Of a DNA stretch of 64,000 nucleotides, positions 56,403-64,000 are shown piece by piece. Source of the stretch: Candidatus Mailhella excrementigallinarum (GTDB lineage: Bacteria; Desulfobacterota; Desulfovibrionia; Desulfovibrionales; Desulfovibrionaceae); contig CALUUZ010000002.1 in assembly GCA_944324075.1 (NCBI GenBank), positions 357,879 through 421,878 on the forward strand, written 5' to 3'. The first letter of the stretch is position 1; the number at the start of each line of letters is the position of its first letter. Position numbers and translations under genes: made by a program. A model generated the notes under the pieces. The model was not told where the DNA came from. It did no database searches and was given only the letters and a program-made list of their open reading frames with translations.

Positions 56403-59400
56403 AAAACCTGGCGCGCCGATCTGCATATTCATTCCCGTTTTTCCCGGGCGACCAGCGGGCGGCTTACCGTGCCGCATCTGGCGGCATGGGCGGGGGCCAA
56501 GGGGATAGACCTGCTGGCCACCGGCGATTTCACGCATCCCGCATGGCGGGAGGAACTGCGCGAAGCTCTGGAGCCTGACGAGCAGAGCGGGTTTTACCGC
56601 CTGAAAAAGCCGCTCGGGGCAGATGACGTGGAACGGGAAATCCCCTCTCTCGCGGGAATGGCGCCCGCGCCGCCGCGCTTCGTGCTGGAAGCGGAAATCA
56701 GCTCCATTTACAAAAAGAACGGAGCGGTGCGCAAGGTACACAGTCTTGTTTACGTTCCGGATTTTGACGCGGCGGAAAAACTGAGCGTCAGGCTGGCCGC
56801 CGTCGGCAATCTCAATTCCGACGGACGGCCCATTCTTGGTCTGGATGTGAAGCATCTGCTGGAGATGGTGCTGGAAATTCCCCGCGCATACATGATCCCC
56901 GCGCATATCTGGACGCCATGGTTTTCCCTGTTCGGCTCGAAATCAGGCTTTGATTCCCTGCATGAATGCTTTGAAGACCTGACACCGCATATTTTCGCGG
57001 CGGAAACAGGGCTTTCTTCCGATCCGGACATGAATCGCTGCTGGAGCCACCTGGATCATCTGAGCATGGTATCCAGCTCGGACGCGCACTCCGGCGAGAA
57101 TCTCGCCCGGGAAGCCACGCTGTTTTCCGGCGAGTTCTCCTATGACGGCATGTTTGCGGCGCTGAAGGGCGAAAATGCGGACTATGCGGGCACGCTGGAA
57201 TTTTTTCCGGACGAGGGCAAGTACCATCTTGACGGACACCGCGCGTGCAACGTCATGCTTGAGCCTCTGGAATGCATGAAGCTGAACGATATGTGTCCCG
57301 TATGCGGCAAGCCTCTGACAATAGGCGTTCTGCACCGCGTGCTGGAACTGGCGGATCGCACGGCGCCGCCCGAACCCGGGAAGGGATTCCGATCGCTCAT
57401 TCCTCTGGCGGAAATTCTGGGCGAACTGCTGCACTGCGGTCCCAGGACCCGCAAGCCCCAGTTGAAACTCGCGGAACTGGCGCTGCGCTTCGGATCGGAG
57501 CTGGATCTGCTCATGGAAACGCCTCTGCCGGAAGTTTCCGCCTACTGGCCGGAGCTTGGCGAGGCGCTGCGGCGGATGCGCGCGGGCGAGGTCATCAGGC
57601 GGGGAGGCTACGATGGGGAATACGGCGTCATCCGGCTGTTTGAACCGGGGGAAATGGAACCTTCCCTGCTGGAACGCGTACCGCGCGCCCGACGCAGGCC
57701 GCTGCCTTCCGGGCAGGGAGATCTGCTGGGCGGTCTGGCCGCCATGCAGGAGAAGAAGGAGAACGGCGCGGGCAGGCCTGCCCGGCGTTCCGGCAGCAGC
57801 GCTGCCGGAACTGTTGCGGAAGCCTCCTCGCGCCCCGCGTTTTCAGAGGCGCAGGAACAGGCGCTGAGGGCCGGGCTGGAACCTCCCCGGCCTGTTCTGG
57901 TTCTGGCCGGACCTGGCGCGGGAAAAACCCGCACGCTTGCCGGACGGGCGCTGCATCTGCTGGAGCATGGCGTTCCGGCGTCGGACATGGCAGCCGTGAC
58001 CTTTACCCGGCGGGCGGCCGGCGAGCTGCGCGAACGTCTGACCCTGTTCATGCGCGCGGCGGGAATGGGCGGGGAAGTCCCGGAGGCGGATACCCTGCAC
58101 GCGCTTGCCCTGCGCCGCTGGGTCGGAGCGGCGCCTCTGCTTTTGCCGGAAGAGGCCGCCCGCAAGGCTTTCGCCGCGCGCGCCCCTCAGTGGAAGGGCA
58201 GGGAGGCGGCGCGTGCCTGGACCGCCTTTTCCCTGGCGAGGGAACGGATGGAGGTGAACGGCCTGCCCGCGGAAATACGGAGCGCGGCGGAGGATTATCA
58301 GACATGGAAGACCGAGCGCGGTCTTGCCGACTATGCGGATTTGCTGGAAAAATGGCTTGCGGCGCTCGGATCGGGTGAAACGCCGCCCCCGTGGCGGCAT
58401 GTGCTGGTGGATGAGGCGCAGGACCTTTCTCCCCTGCAGCTTGCTCTTCTGCGTGCGCTTCTGCCTTCTGACGGAGCGGGATTTTTCGGCATCGGCGACC
58501 CGGATCAGGCTATTTACTCCTTCCGTGGCGCGGAGGCGGATGTGGAGACTTCACTCCGCGTCATGTGGCCGGATATTGAAACGCTGACCCTCGACAAGAG
58601 CTATCGCGCGGCGCAGGCCGTGCTGGACGCGGGCCGCGCCTGTCTGCTCCGCGCACCGGACGGCCGGGCGGCCTGCGGAGAACTGCGGGGGTTGCCGGGC
58701 GCTCGCGCCACGCTGCAATGGCTGTCCGCTCCCAGCGTGGAATACGAGCTTGGCTGGGTTGCCGGGCGCGTGGCCTATCTGCTTGGCGGCACTTCCCATC
58801 AGCAGGCGGACATGCATGAGGAACTGGCGGGCTGCCATCTGGCGTCCGGCTCGTGCAGTCCCGGCGATATCGCCGTGCTGGTGCGCCTGAAATCCCTCAT
58901 GCCGCCTCTGCGCGCCGCGCTCGAAGCCCGGGGCATTCCCTGCTCCGTCCCGGAGGAGGATGCCTTCTGGACTGAACCGGGAGTGGAAGCCCTGCTGCGC
59001 GCCGCTCTGCTGCGTCTGCGCGGGGCAAATGGAACGGAGGGAGGTTCGGATGCCGCTCAGGCGGATGCGGAGATGCTCGGGGCGGAGGATGATGACGATG
59101 CCGCGCGGCTGCTGGCTGCCCTTCCCGAAAAGGTGTGGGAACTCGGGCCGCGCGGTGTGGTGAAATCGCTGGAAGCGGAAAGGGAGGCGGCGCTCGCCGC
59201 AGGGAATCCCGATGCTGATCCTCTGCCGGAAGAAATCGCCCGGCTGGCTGCGCCGCTGTTCACGGAGTCGGCTGCGTTCCGCGCTCTGGAGAAGAGTTTT
59301 GCCGAGGCCGGACGGGACTGGGAAAAGCTGCTGGCTTCCGTTGCGCTGCTGCGTGATCTGGACATGGCGAGAGCCCGTGCCGAGCGTGTGCAGATTATGA

Positions 59401-59732
59401 CGATGCATGCAGCCAAGGGGCTGGAGTTCAGGGCGGTGTTCCTGCCCTGCCTGGAAGACGGAATCCTTCCGTTTTGCGGATTGGAATACGCGGAGGGAGA
59501 ACCGCCCGCGGATACTCGGGAAAAGGCGGAACTTCTGCGGGAAGAGGCCAGAATTCTGTATGTCGGCATCACGCGGGCGGCGGAAGCGGTGTTTACATCA
59601 TTTGCGGCGGAACGTAAGATATATGGGAGAAGTGTCTCATCCGGCGCTTCCCCCCTGTTTGCCCCCGACCTGTTCAGGGCGATACTCCCCACACGGCGCG
59701 TCAGACGCAGGGCCAGCCAGCTTTCCTTTTGA
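56400..59732 (+). CDS. PHP domain fused to UvrD/PcrA-like superfamily 1 helicase
   Basis: 1110 residues. Residues 1-400: a PHP-type domain with RADLHIHSRFSRATSGRL and SSSDAHSGENLAREATLF, plus a Cys pair (DMCPVCGKPL). Residues about 480-1100: SF1 helicase motifs, AGPGAGKTRTLAGRAL (Walker A, about 505), VDEAQDLSPLQLALLR (about 670), IGDPDQAIYSFRGAEA, MTMHAAKGLEFRAVFLP and LYVGITRAAEAVF. The PHP half may be a phosphoesterase or nuclease acting with DNA unwinding, as in repair. The ATG at 56400 is preceded by AAAGGAATTTTTG from repeat C. No neighbouring DNA-repair operon. Confident domains, unknown role. Confidence 0.9.
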   Translation: MKTWRADLHIHSRFSRATSGRLTVPHLAAWAGAKGIDLLATGDFTHPAWREELREALEPDEQSGFYRLKKPLGADDVEREIPSLAGMAPAPPRFVLEAEISSIYKKNGAVRKVHSLVYVPDFDAAEKLSVRLAAVGNLNSDGRPILGLDVKHLLEMVLEIPRAYMIPAHIWTPWFSLFGSKSGFDSLHECFEDLTPHIFAAETGLSSDPDMNRCWSHLDHLSMVSSSDAHSGENLAREATLFSGEFSYDGMFAALKGENADYAGTLEFFPDEGKYHLDGHRACNVMLEPLECMKLNDMCPVCGKPLTIGVLHRVLELADRTAPPEPGKGFRSLIPLAEILGELLHCGPRTRKPQLKLAELALRFGSELDLLMETPLPEVSAYWPELGEALRRMRAGEVIRRGGYDGEYGVIRLFEPGEMEPSLLERVPRARRRPLPSGQGDLLGGLAAMQEKKENGAGRPARRSGSSAAGTVAEASSRPAFSEAQEQALRAGLEPPRPVLVLAGPGAGKTRTLAGRALHLLEHGVPASDMAAVTFTRRAAGELRERLTLFMRAAGMGGEVPEADTLHALALRRWVGAAPLLLPEEAARKAFAARAPQWKGREAARAWTAFSLARERMEVNGLPAEIRSAAEDYQTWKTERGLADYADLLEKWLAALGSGETPPPWRHVLVDEAQDLSPLQLALLRALLPSDGAGFFGIGDPDQAIYSFRGAEADVETSLRVMWPDIETLTLDKSYRAAQAVLDAGRACLLRAPDGRAACGELRGLPGARATLQWLSAPSVEYELGWVAGRVAYLLGGTSHQQADMHEELAGCHLASGSCSPGDIAVLVRLKSLMPPLRAALEARGIPCSVPEEDAFWTEPGVEALLRAALLRLRGANGTEGGSDAAQADAEMLGAEDDDDAARLLAALPEKVWELGPRGVVKSLEAEREAALAAGNPDADPLPEEIARLAAPLFTESAAFRALEKSFAEAGRDWEKLLASVALLRDLDMARARAERVQIMTMHAAKGLEFRAVFLPCLEDGILPFCGLEYAEGEPPADTREKAELLREEARILYVGITRAAEAVFTSFAAERKIYGRSVSSGASPLFAPDLFRAILPTRRVRRRASQLSF

Positions 59733-59783
59733 CCTGCGGATGCATTTCTTCACTCCCAACCCCCGTGCAGGACAAAATATTCC

Positions 59784-60653
59784 ATGTCCCTATTCATGCA
59801 TAAATCGAAGAATGAAGAGAACCGGCTGCTGGCGGGAGATCCCCGCGATCCCCGGTATATCGCATCCTGTCTTGAGCTGGCGCGGGATCTGCGGGTCTGC
59901 CTGCATCTGGATTTTGTTCTCAACCGGCGTCAGATTTCCCAGTTGCGTTCCGTATGCGTCGCAGTGGAAGGACGACATTTTGTCGTCTGTCTGCTGGAAG
60001 ATGTCCCCCGGCTTCCTCCCGCGGGTATGGAGACGCAGGTGTATTTTACCGTGCGGGGCGGCAGGCGCAGTGTGCCGTGCAGCTTCACGACCAGGCTGGA
60101 AAGCCTCCGCAGGGAGCGCGGCGGCCAGTACATGACGTTTCCCATGCCTGATGTCATGGAGCATAACCAGCGGCGCTTCAATGTCCGCATTGATGTGGAG
60201 AAGGAGAGCATTCCCGGCTTCAGCGTCTGGCACGGCGCGCTGTCCAGCGGCGGCGACTCTTCGGGAGGCCCCTGTCTGCGCTGGACGCGGCTGGATGATG
60301 AGTCCTTTCTTCTGGCGGATCTTTCCGCCGGCGGGCTGCGGCTCGACGTGCGGGATACATGCCGGGAATATCCCCGCCTGCTCCCCAGGGAGCTTCTGAT
60401 GGTGAAAGGGGATTTCTCTCTTCCGGACAAGCCTCCCCTTCCTCTTTCGATGGTGGGGAGCATCGTGCGGATTAATGTGTCCGAACGTCAGCGGATCAAG
60501 AGCCTCGCGGTGCGTTTTCAGCGCTGGCTTCAGACGCGGGACGACCGCAACGTCTGGCTGAAGGTGGACGAACAGGGAGGAGTGCCCGCCGTCGGGGTGT
60601 GGATTTTTCATATTCTTCTTGAAAGGAACAGGTTGATCAGGGCGGAACAATGA
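59784..60653 (+). CDS. PilZ domain protein, possibly YcgR-like
   Basis: 289 residues. An N-terminal YcgR-like region (about 1-120), then a PilZ domain whose c-di-GMP motifs are visible: RRFNVRIDVEKE and FLLADLSAGGLRLDV. It should bind c-di-GMP; YcgR relatives slow flagella. It lies 50 bases after the helicase gene but a shared function is unlikely. AGGAC upstream of the ATG at 59784. Confidence 0.8.
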   Translation: MSLFMHKSKNEENRLLAGDPRDPRYIASCLELARDLRVCLHLDFVLNRRQISQLRSVCVAVEGRHFVVCLLEDVPRLPPAGMETQVYFTVRGGRRSVPCSFTTRLESLRRERGGQYMTFPMPDVMEHNQRRFNVRIDVEKESIPGFSVWHGALSSGGDSSGGPCLRWTRLDDESFLLADLSAGGLRLDVRDTCREYPRLLPRELLMVKGDFSLPDKPPLPLSMVGSIVRINVSERQRIKSLAVRFQRWLQTRDDRNVWLKVDEQGGVPAVGVWIFHILLERNRLIRAEQ

Positions 60654-60659
60654 GCGTTG

Positions 60660-61110
60660 ACGTGTTGGGAAGCGTCTGCCGATTTTCTGTTTTCCTGCTG
60701 CCTGCCGGAGACGAGCGCATAACGGCGCAGAGAGCGGCGTCCCGCAGGGGCCGTGCCCGCTGCCGAGCGGAGCGAGGCTTGCAGGCAGGCTCTGTTCAGG
60801 TTTGCGGTTGATAAAGAGAAACAAGCACCTTTAACCGCCGGAGACGCGAGCGTCAGCGAGCTTTGAGCGACGACCTCCCGCCGCCTGCAAGGCGGCATTC
60901 TGGGGGGGGGAGCGGTCAAATGTCTCGCGGAGCGGAGTCTTTGGGCGGCGAAGCCGCACGAAGGCGAGAGCGGGCCGACCGTGGATAATGGCGTCTTTCG
61001 CCCGTGTGGAACACGGGCTGTCCTTGCGGCAGCATGTTTCCGCCTCACTGCCGGACGGAACCGTACGCCCCGTGCAACGCCATCAACACGGTTTTGCAAC
61101 AGAGCCTGTG
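60660..61110 (+). repeat. Dispersed repeat B, copy 3
   Basis: Shares GCAGGGGCCGTGCCCGCTGC, GAGCGGAGCGAGGCTTGCAG, then AACCGCCGGAGACGCGAGCG, GAGCGGTCAAATGTCTCGCG and GTGTGGAACACGGGCTGTCC with copies 1 and 2, in rearranged order. No gene is visible between the PilZ gene and repeat A. Confidence 0.65.
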
Positions 61111-61136
61111 AAGAGGAAAAATTTATTTTTCCCGTT

Positions 61137-61306
61137 AGAGCGTTTTGCTGTTGAAAATATCTGCCGGACAGGCCCCATGTTCCGACCCGCAGGTTTCACG
61201 CTTCCAGCGGAGCTTGACGCCGCAAGTCAATTGCGGCTGCTCCGATGTCGCGGCGGAGTCTCGCTTTGCTTGACTCCGGGAACATTTTCAAAACGAAAAT
61301 GTTTTA
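61137..61306 (-). repeat. Dispersed repeat A, copy 13
   Basis: Starts AGAGCGTTTTGCTGTTGAAA, centre GCCGCAAGTCAATTGCGGC, and ends in the hairpin AACATTTTC / GAAAATGTT. Directly abuts repeat C copy 11. Confidence 0.8.
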
Positions 61307-61308
61307 TA

Positions 61309-61493
61309 ATGTTTCAATCCACAGTCGCCCCATCCGCCGACTGACTGAAGCAGCCGACGGACAGGGGGCGTGCGGATTGCCCCTCCCTGAAGGGAAGGGG
61401 TACGAAAAAGGATTTCATCGGCTTCGCCGTCTTGCCAACTCCTCTTTTCCCCCTGAAGGGGGGAGGTCTCAAACCACAAAGGAATTTTTGATG
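61309..61493 (+). repeat. Dispersed repeat C, copy 11
   Basis: A full copy, ATGTTTCAATCCACAGTCGC to AAAGGAATTTTTGATG (61478-61493). The only frame after it is short (to about 61563) and is probably not a gene. Confidence 0.85.
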
Positions 61494-61495
61494 AC

Positions 61496-61580
61496 CGAGC
61501 TGGCGTGTCTTTCCCAAAGAGGCTTTTGCCTCCCTGGGTATGGAGTTGATTCATTCACAGAATAAATCGGCGGTTCCTTA
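61496..61580 (-). repeat. Repeat D, copy 2
   Basis: An inverted match to 42376-42455: CCCAAAGAGGCTTTTGCCTC, then GATTCATTCACAG and GGCGGTTCC. More worn than copy 1. Confidence 0.55.
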
Positions 61581-61640
61581 AAGAGAGCTGATGCTCAAAC
61601 ACAGGGATGAGATGTGGTGAATATTGTGTTTAAAATTTTT

Positions 61641-61696
61641 TTTGATAATTAATATCAAATAGTTATACAGATCTATGTGTATAAAAAGATACACAT
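61641..61696 (+). promoter_or_regulatory. Porin promoter and two candidate operators
   Basis: TTGATA (61642-61647), 16 bases, TATACA (61664-61669) is a good promoter candidate. Its -35 box lies in the inverted repeat TTTGATA/TATCAAA (61641-61659). A second perfect inverted repeat ATGTGTAT/ATACACAT (61675-61696) lies at the predicted start site. Start of transcription would be near 61676, leaving a leader of about 180 bases before the porin. Very AT-rich. Confidence 0.5.
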
Positions 61697-61857
61697 GCTT
61701 CCAGGGTTGACAAAAAAATTTTACAAAAAATGCCCCAGACCTCTTGTCAGCGCTCTGTGGGGAGGATATAGTCGGCTTGCGTTTGAACGAATAGGGGTTC
61801 GCTCAGGCGTCCGTACAACTGCGGTTCAGCAAATTCTTTTATCAAGGATGTGGTATC

Positions 61858-63297
61858 ATGAAAAAGCTCGTTACGCTTCTTCTGGCCGCCGGCATGGTGT
61901 TCTCCGCGGCCAACGGCGCTTCCGCCGTGGAAATGAAGGTGTCCGGCTCCTGGCTGACCTCCTTCACCTTTGCCGACAACCTGTTCGGTGAGAATGCGCT
62001 TGTGAAGGATTCCGATGAAGGCACCTTCAACGCCGCCCAGCGTATCCGTATCAACTTCGACATGGTGGCCAGCGAATCCCTGTCCGGCCGTGTGCAGCTT
62101 CAGGTCGCCAACGGCGGTGACGCTCCCCAGTACTACACTTGGGGCACCGCCGGCGTGGGCGGGACGGGCAAGTATGCCGTGACCGCGCGTCTGGCCTACC
62201 TTGACTGGATGGTTCCCACCACCGACGTGCTGGTGCGCATGGGCCGTCAGGAAGTGACCACTCCTTCCTACACCTTCGGTTCTCCCATTCTGGATACTCC
62301 CGTTGACGGCGTGCTGGTCAACGCTCCCATCAACGACATGGTCGGCGTGACCTTCGGTTGGCTGCGTCCCTCTGCCAAGTTGAACAAGTGGGGCGAAGCG
62401 CATACTGCCCACGGTAGCGCGGATCTCGCCTATCTGGCCGTTGACGTGGCCGCCGACGGCTTCAAGGTCACCCCCTGGGGCATGGTCGGTCTGGTCGGCA
62501 GCAATGCCGCTCAGACTGTTGTGAAGGATGAAAATGGTGGCAGGCTGGGTGCCAATCCCACTTTGGATATGTTTGGTTGGGGTGTTGACGGTCTTGACAC
62601 CCGTACCACCGTGTACTGGGTCGGCATCGGCGGTGAACTGACCATGTTCGATCCTTTCAAGTTTACCGCTGATTTCCTGTACAGCGGCAACGATGCGGAT
62701 CACTGGGCCGAACGCAAGGGCTGGTATGCAGCTCTGGGTGCGGAAATGAAGACCAGCTTCGCCACTCCTTTCCTGCGCGGCTGGTATGCTTCCGGTGACG
62801 ATGCGGATTCCGAAGACAGCGGGCGCATGATCACCGTGAATGACGGCGGCGCGTTTGATGCTTCCTCCACCTACTTTGACGCCAATGGTCTGCTGGCCGC
62901 GACCATCGACAAGTGCAACCCCGGCGGAACCTGGGGTGTGCAGCTCGGCGTGAAGAATGTCTCCTTCGTGGAAGACCTCACCCACGCGCTGTCCGTGACC
63001 TACTTCCAGGGCACCAACAACACCAACCGGGTTTCTGATCCGGCCATGCGGGCTCGTTTGGGTAAGGTTGTTGACGATGCCGCCAATGGCAACTGGTCAG
63101 TTCAGGGGCCTGTTGGTTACATGACCACCAGCGACTCCGCGTGGTCCATCGACTTCCTGAGCAGTTACAAGCTGTATCAGAACCTGACCGCCAATGTGCT
63201 GCTCTCCTACCTTGTTACCGACTATGATGAAAGTCTGTGGGGACAGGATTACGAAAACGGCTTCCGCGGCACCCTGAACTTCACCTACGCGTTCTAG
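61858..63297 (+). CDS. Outer-membrane homotrimeric porin (Desulfovibrio type)
   Basis: 479 residues. Signal peptide (MKKLVTLLLAAGMVFSAANGASA), then VEMKVSGSWLTSFTFADN and a barrel of amphipathic strands ending RGTLNFTYAF, with the C-terminal Phe that the outer-membrane insertion machinery recognises. The codon choice is strongly restricted compared with neighbours, typical of a highly expressed gene. AAGGAT lies upstream of the ATG. Followed by a strong terminator. Confidence 0.92.
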   Translation: MKKLVTLLLAAGMVFSAANGASAVEMKVSGSWLTSFTFADNLFGENALVKDSDEGTFNAAQRIRINFDMVASESLSGRVQLQVANGGDAPQYYTWGTAGVGGTGKYAVTARLAYLDWMVPTTDVLVRMGRQEVTTPSYTFGSPILDTPVDGVLVNAPINDMVGVTFGWLRPSAKLNKWGEAHTAHGSADLAYLAVDVAADGFKVTPWGMVGLVGSNAAQTVVKDENGGRLGANPTLDMFGWGVDGLDTRTTVYWVGIGGELTMFDPFKFTADFLYSGNDADHWAERKGWYAALGAEMKTSFATPFLRGWYASGDDADSEDSGRMITVNDGGAFDASSTYFDANGLLAATIDKCNPGGTWGVQLGVKNVSFVEDLTHALSVTYFQGTNNTNRVSDPAMRARLGKVVDDAANGNWSVQGPVGYMTTSDSAWSIDFLSSYKLYQNLTANVLLSYLVTDYDESLWGQDYENGFRGTLNFTYAF

Positions 63298-63352
63298 TGG
63301 CGCCCCATACGGGGCTGCATGAAAGCGCGTCCGTGAATTGCGGATGACATGA

Positions 63353-63387
63353 GGGAAGAAAGGCCTTGCCTTTCTTCCCTTTTTTTG
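63353..63387 (+). terminator. Porin terminator
   Basis: GGGAAGAAAGGC / CCTTTCTTCCC followed by TTTTTTT, an 11-bp stem with a short loop, about 55 bases after the porin stop. Confidence 0.93.
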
Positions 63388-63456
63388 GTTAAACGAAAAC
63401 CCCCCAGCTAGGCTGGGGGTTCAAAAAAGCTTTCAGCTTTACCTATATTGTAAAAA

Positions 63457-63522
63457 CTCCTTTTGATTTGTTAGCGTTGAGCTGCGGTCTGGCAACTGCG
63501 GTCAACAACAAATCAAAAGGAG
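63457..63522 (+). promoter_or_regulatory. IS200 stem-loop sequestering the transposase ribosome site
   Basis: CTCCTTTTGATTTGTT (63457-63472) pairs perfectly with AACAAATCAAAAGGAG (63507-63522), with a further inner stem GTTGA/TCAAC. The paired AGGAG is the transposase Shine-Dalgarno sequence, so translation should be repressed, as is known for Salmonella IS200. Confidence 0.85.
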
Positions 63523-63528
63523 GTCACT

Positions 63529-63984
63529 ATGGGTGACGCCAAAAGTTTAGCGCATACAAAATGGAACTGCAAATACCACATAGTTTTTGCGCCTAAATAT
63601 CGCCGCCAGGTGTTCTATGGTGAAAAGAAGCGCGCCATTGGCGAAATTCTGCGCAAGTTGTGCGAATGGAAGGATGTGAAAATAGTGGAGGCAGAATGTT
63701 GCCCGGCACATCCACATGCTGCTTGAGATTCCTCCCAAAATGAGTGTGTCGAGTTTTATGGGCGATCTGAAGGGCAAGAGTAGTCTCATGCTCTATGAAC
63801 AATTTGGGGATTTGAAGTTCAAATACCGCAATCGAGATTTTGGTGCCGTGGGTATTACGTCGATACAGCAGGCAAGAATAAGGCCAGGATTCAGGATTAC
63901 ATCAAGCATCAGCTGGAGTCGGATAAACTTGGCGAACAGTTGAGCCTGCCATACCCGGGAAGCCCGTTTACGGGCCGCAAGTAA
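63529..63984 (+). pseudogene. tnpA: IS200-type transposase TnpA, two frameshifts
   Basis: Frame 1 (63529-63725) begins MGDAKSLAHTKWNCKYHIVF and breaks within the HUH motif: the expected CPDHIHM reads CPAHPHAA, a net +1 shift. Frame 2 resumes (HIHMLLEIPPKMSVSSFMGD) and breaks again near 63840 (one base missing before WCRGYYVDT). The rest (YIKHQLESDKLGEQLSL) runs to TAA at 63982. The HUH site falls exactly at the first break, so the protein cannot be active. Confidence 0.9.
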
Positions 63985-64000
63985 CAGAAATGCAAATGTC

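Larger units (their letters stand above)
63397..63984 (+). mobile_element. IS200-type insertion sequence, left end and decayed transposase (right end outside or lost)
   Basis: The left end carries the hairpin AACCCCCCAGC/GCTGGGGGTT (63399-63421), typical of IS200, and an RNA hairpin that covers the ribosome site. The transposase gene is frameshifted twice. The right end was not seen before 64000. It lies between the porin and the window edge. Confidence 0.85.

Noticed and set aside
61490..61563. Short frame after repeat C copy 11 with the same ribosome site
   Set aside because: Only about 24 codons, and it lies in repeat D; there is no sign of a real gene.

Overview
The window looks like a GC-rich chromosome of a Desulfovibrionaceae-type bacterium (Bilophila/Mailhella/Desulfovibrio lineage). 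This is inferred from a Desulfovibrio-style outer-membrane homotrimeric porin, molybdopterin and flavin/Fe-S oxidoreductases, a TRAP transporter, a CoA-disulfide/polysulfide-reductase-like flavoenzyme with a rhodanese tail, and larBC genes. No species was established. Most of the DNA is ordinary core chromosome; the unusual part is the intergenic DNA.

Layout. 1-7.9 kb: start of a molybdopterin oxidoreductase, then a minus-strand operon (GltD-like Fe-S/FAD protein, fumarate-reductase-like flavoprotein, dctP, dctQ, dctM) that probably imports and reduces an organic acid. 8.8-11.5 kb: M24 peptidase and a Tat-exported DUF362 protein. 11.6-18.8 kb: a complete trp operon on the minus strand (trpL-E-GD-C-F-B-A) with a leader peptide carrying three tandem Trp codons and an attenuator. 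18.9-25.2 kb: AraC regulator, larBC, a broken double acetyltransferase, CoA-disulfide reductase. 26.6-33 kb: YjgR-type ATPase, carA and carB. 33-42.4 kb: small secreted protein, REC-HD-GYP, GIY-YIG, tolB-pal, tRNA-Pro, dgkA, RNA methyltransferase, class V aminotransferase. 43-60.7 kb: amidohydrolase, alr, lptD, comM, lnt, prfB (with its programmed frameshift), a degenerate GGDEF protein, a MinD/FlhG ATPase, HU, a TrmN6-like methyltransferase, a PHP-UvrD fusion helicase and a PilZ protein. 61.8-64 kb: the porin and a decayed IS200-type element.

The most striking content is a set of dispersed, structured intergenic repeats that fill nearly every long gap. I call them A (about 160-190 bp, about 15 whole or partial copies), B (about 400-500 bp, 3 copies), C (about 180 bp, about 12 whole or partial copies) and D (about 80 bp, 2 copies). 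C is the most interesting. It is a chain of hairpins that starts ATGTTTCAATCC and ends AAAGGAATTTTTGATG, so its end supplies a Shine-Dalgarno sequence and runs into the ATG of the gene behind it (larC, carA, the minD-like gene, the PHP-UvrD gene, and trpB through a nested copy). One C copy splits an acetyltransferase gene: removing exactly 181 bp between two CATC tetranucleotides rejoins the reading frame, which is direct evidence that C moves. A is found nested inside C at two places. C and A copies also supply the last codons or stop codons of several genes. I know of no described family matching A or C, but no database search was possible.
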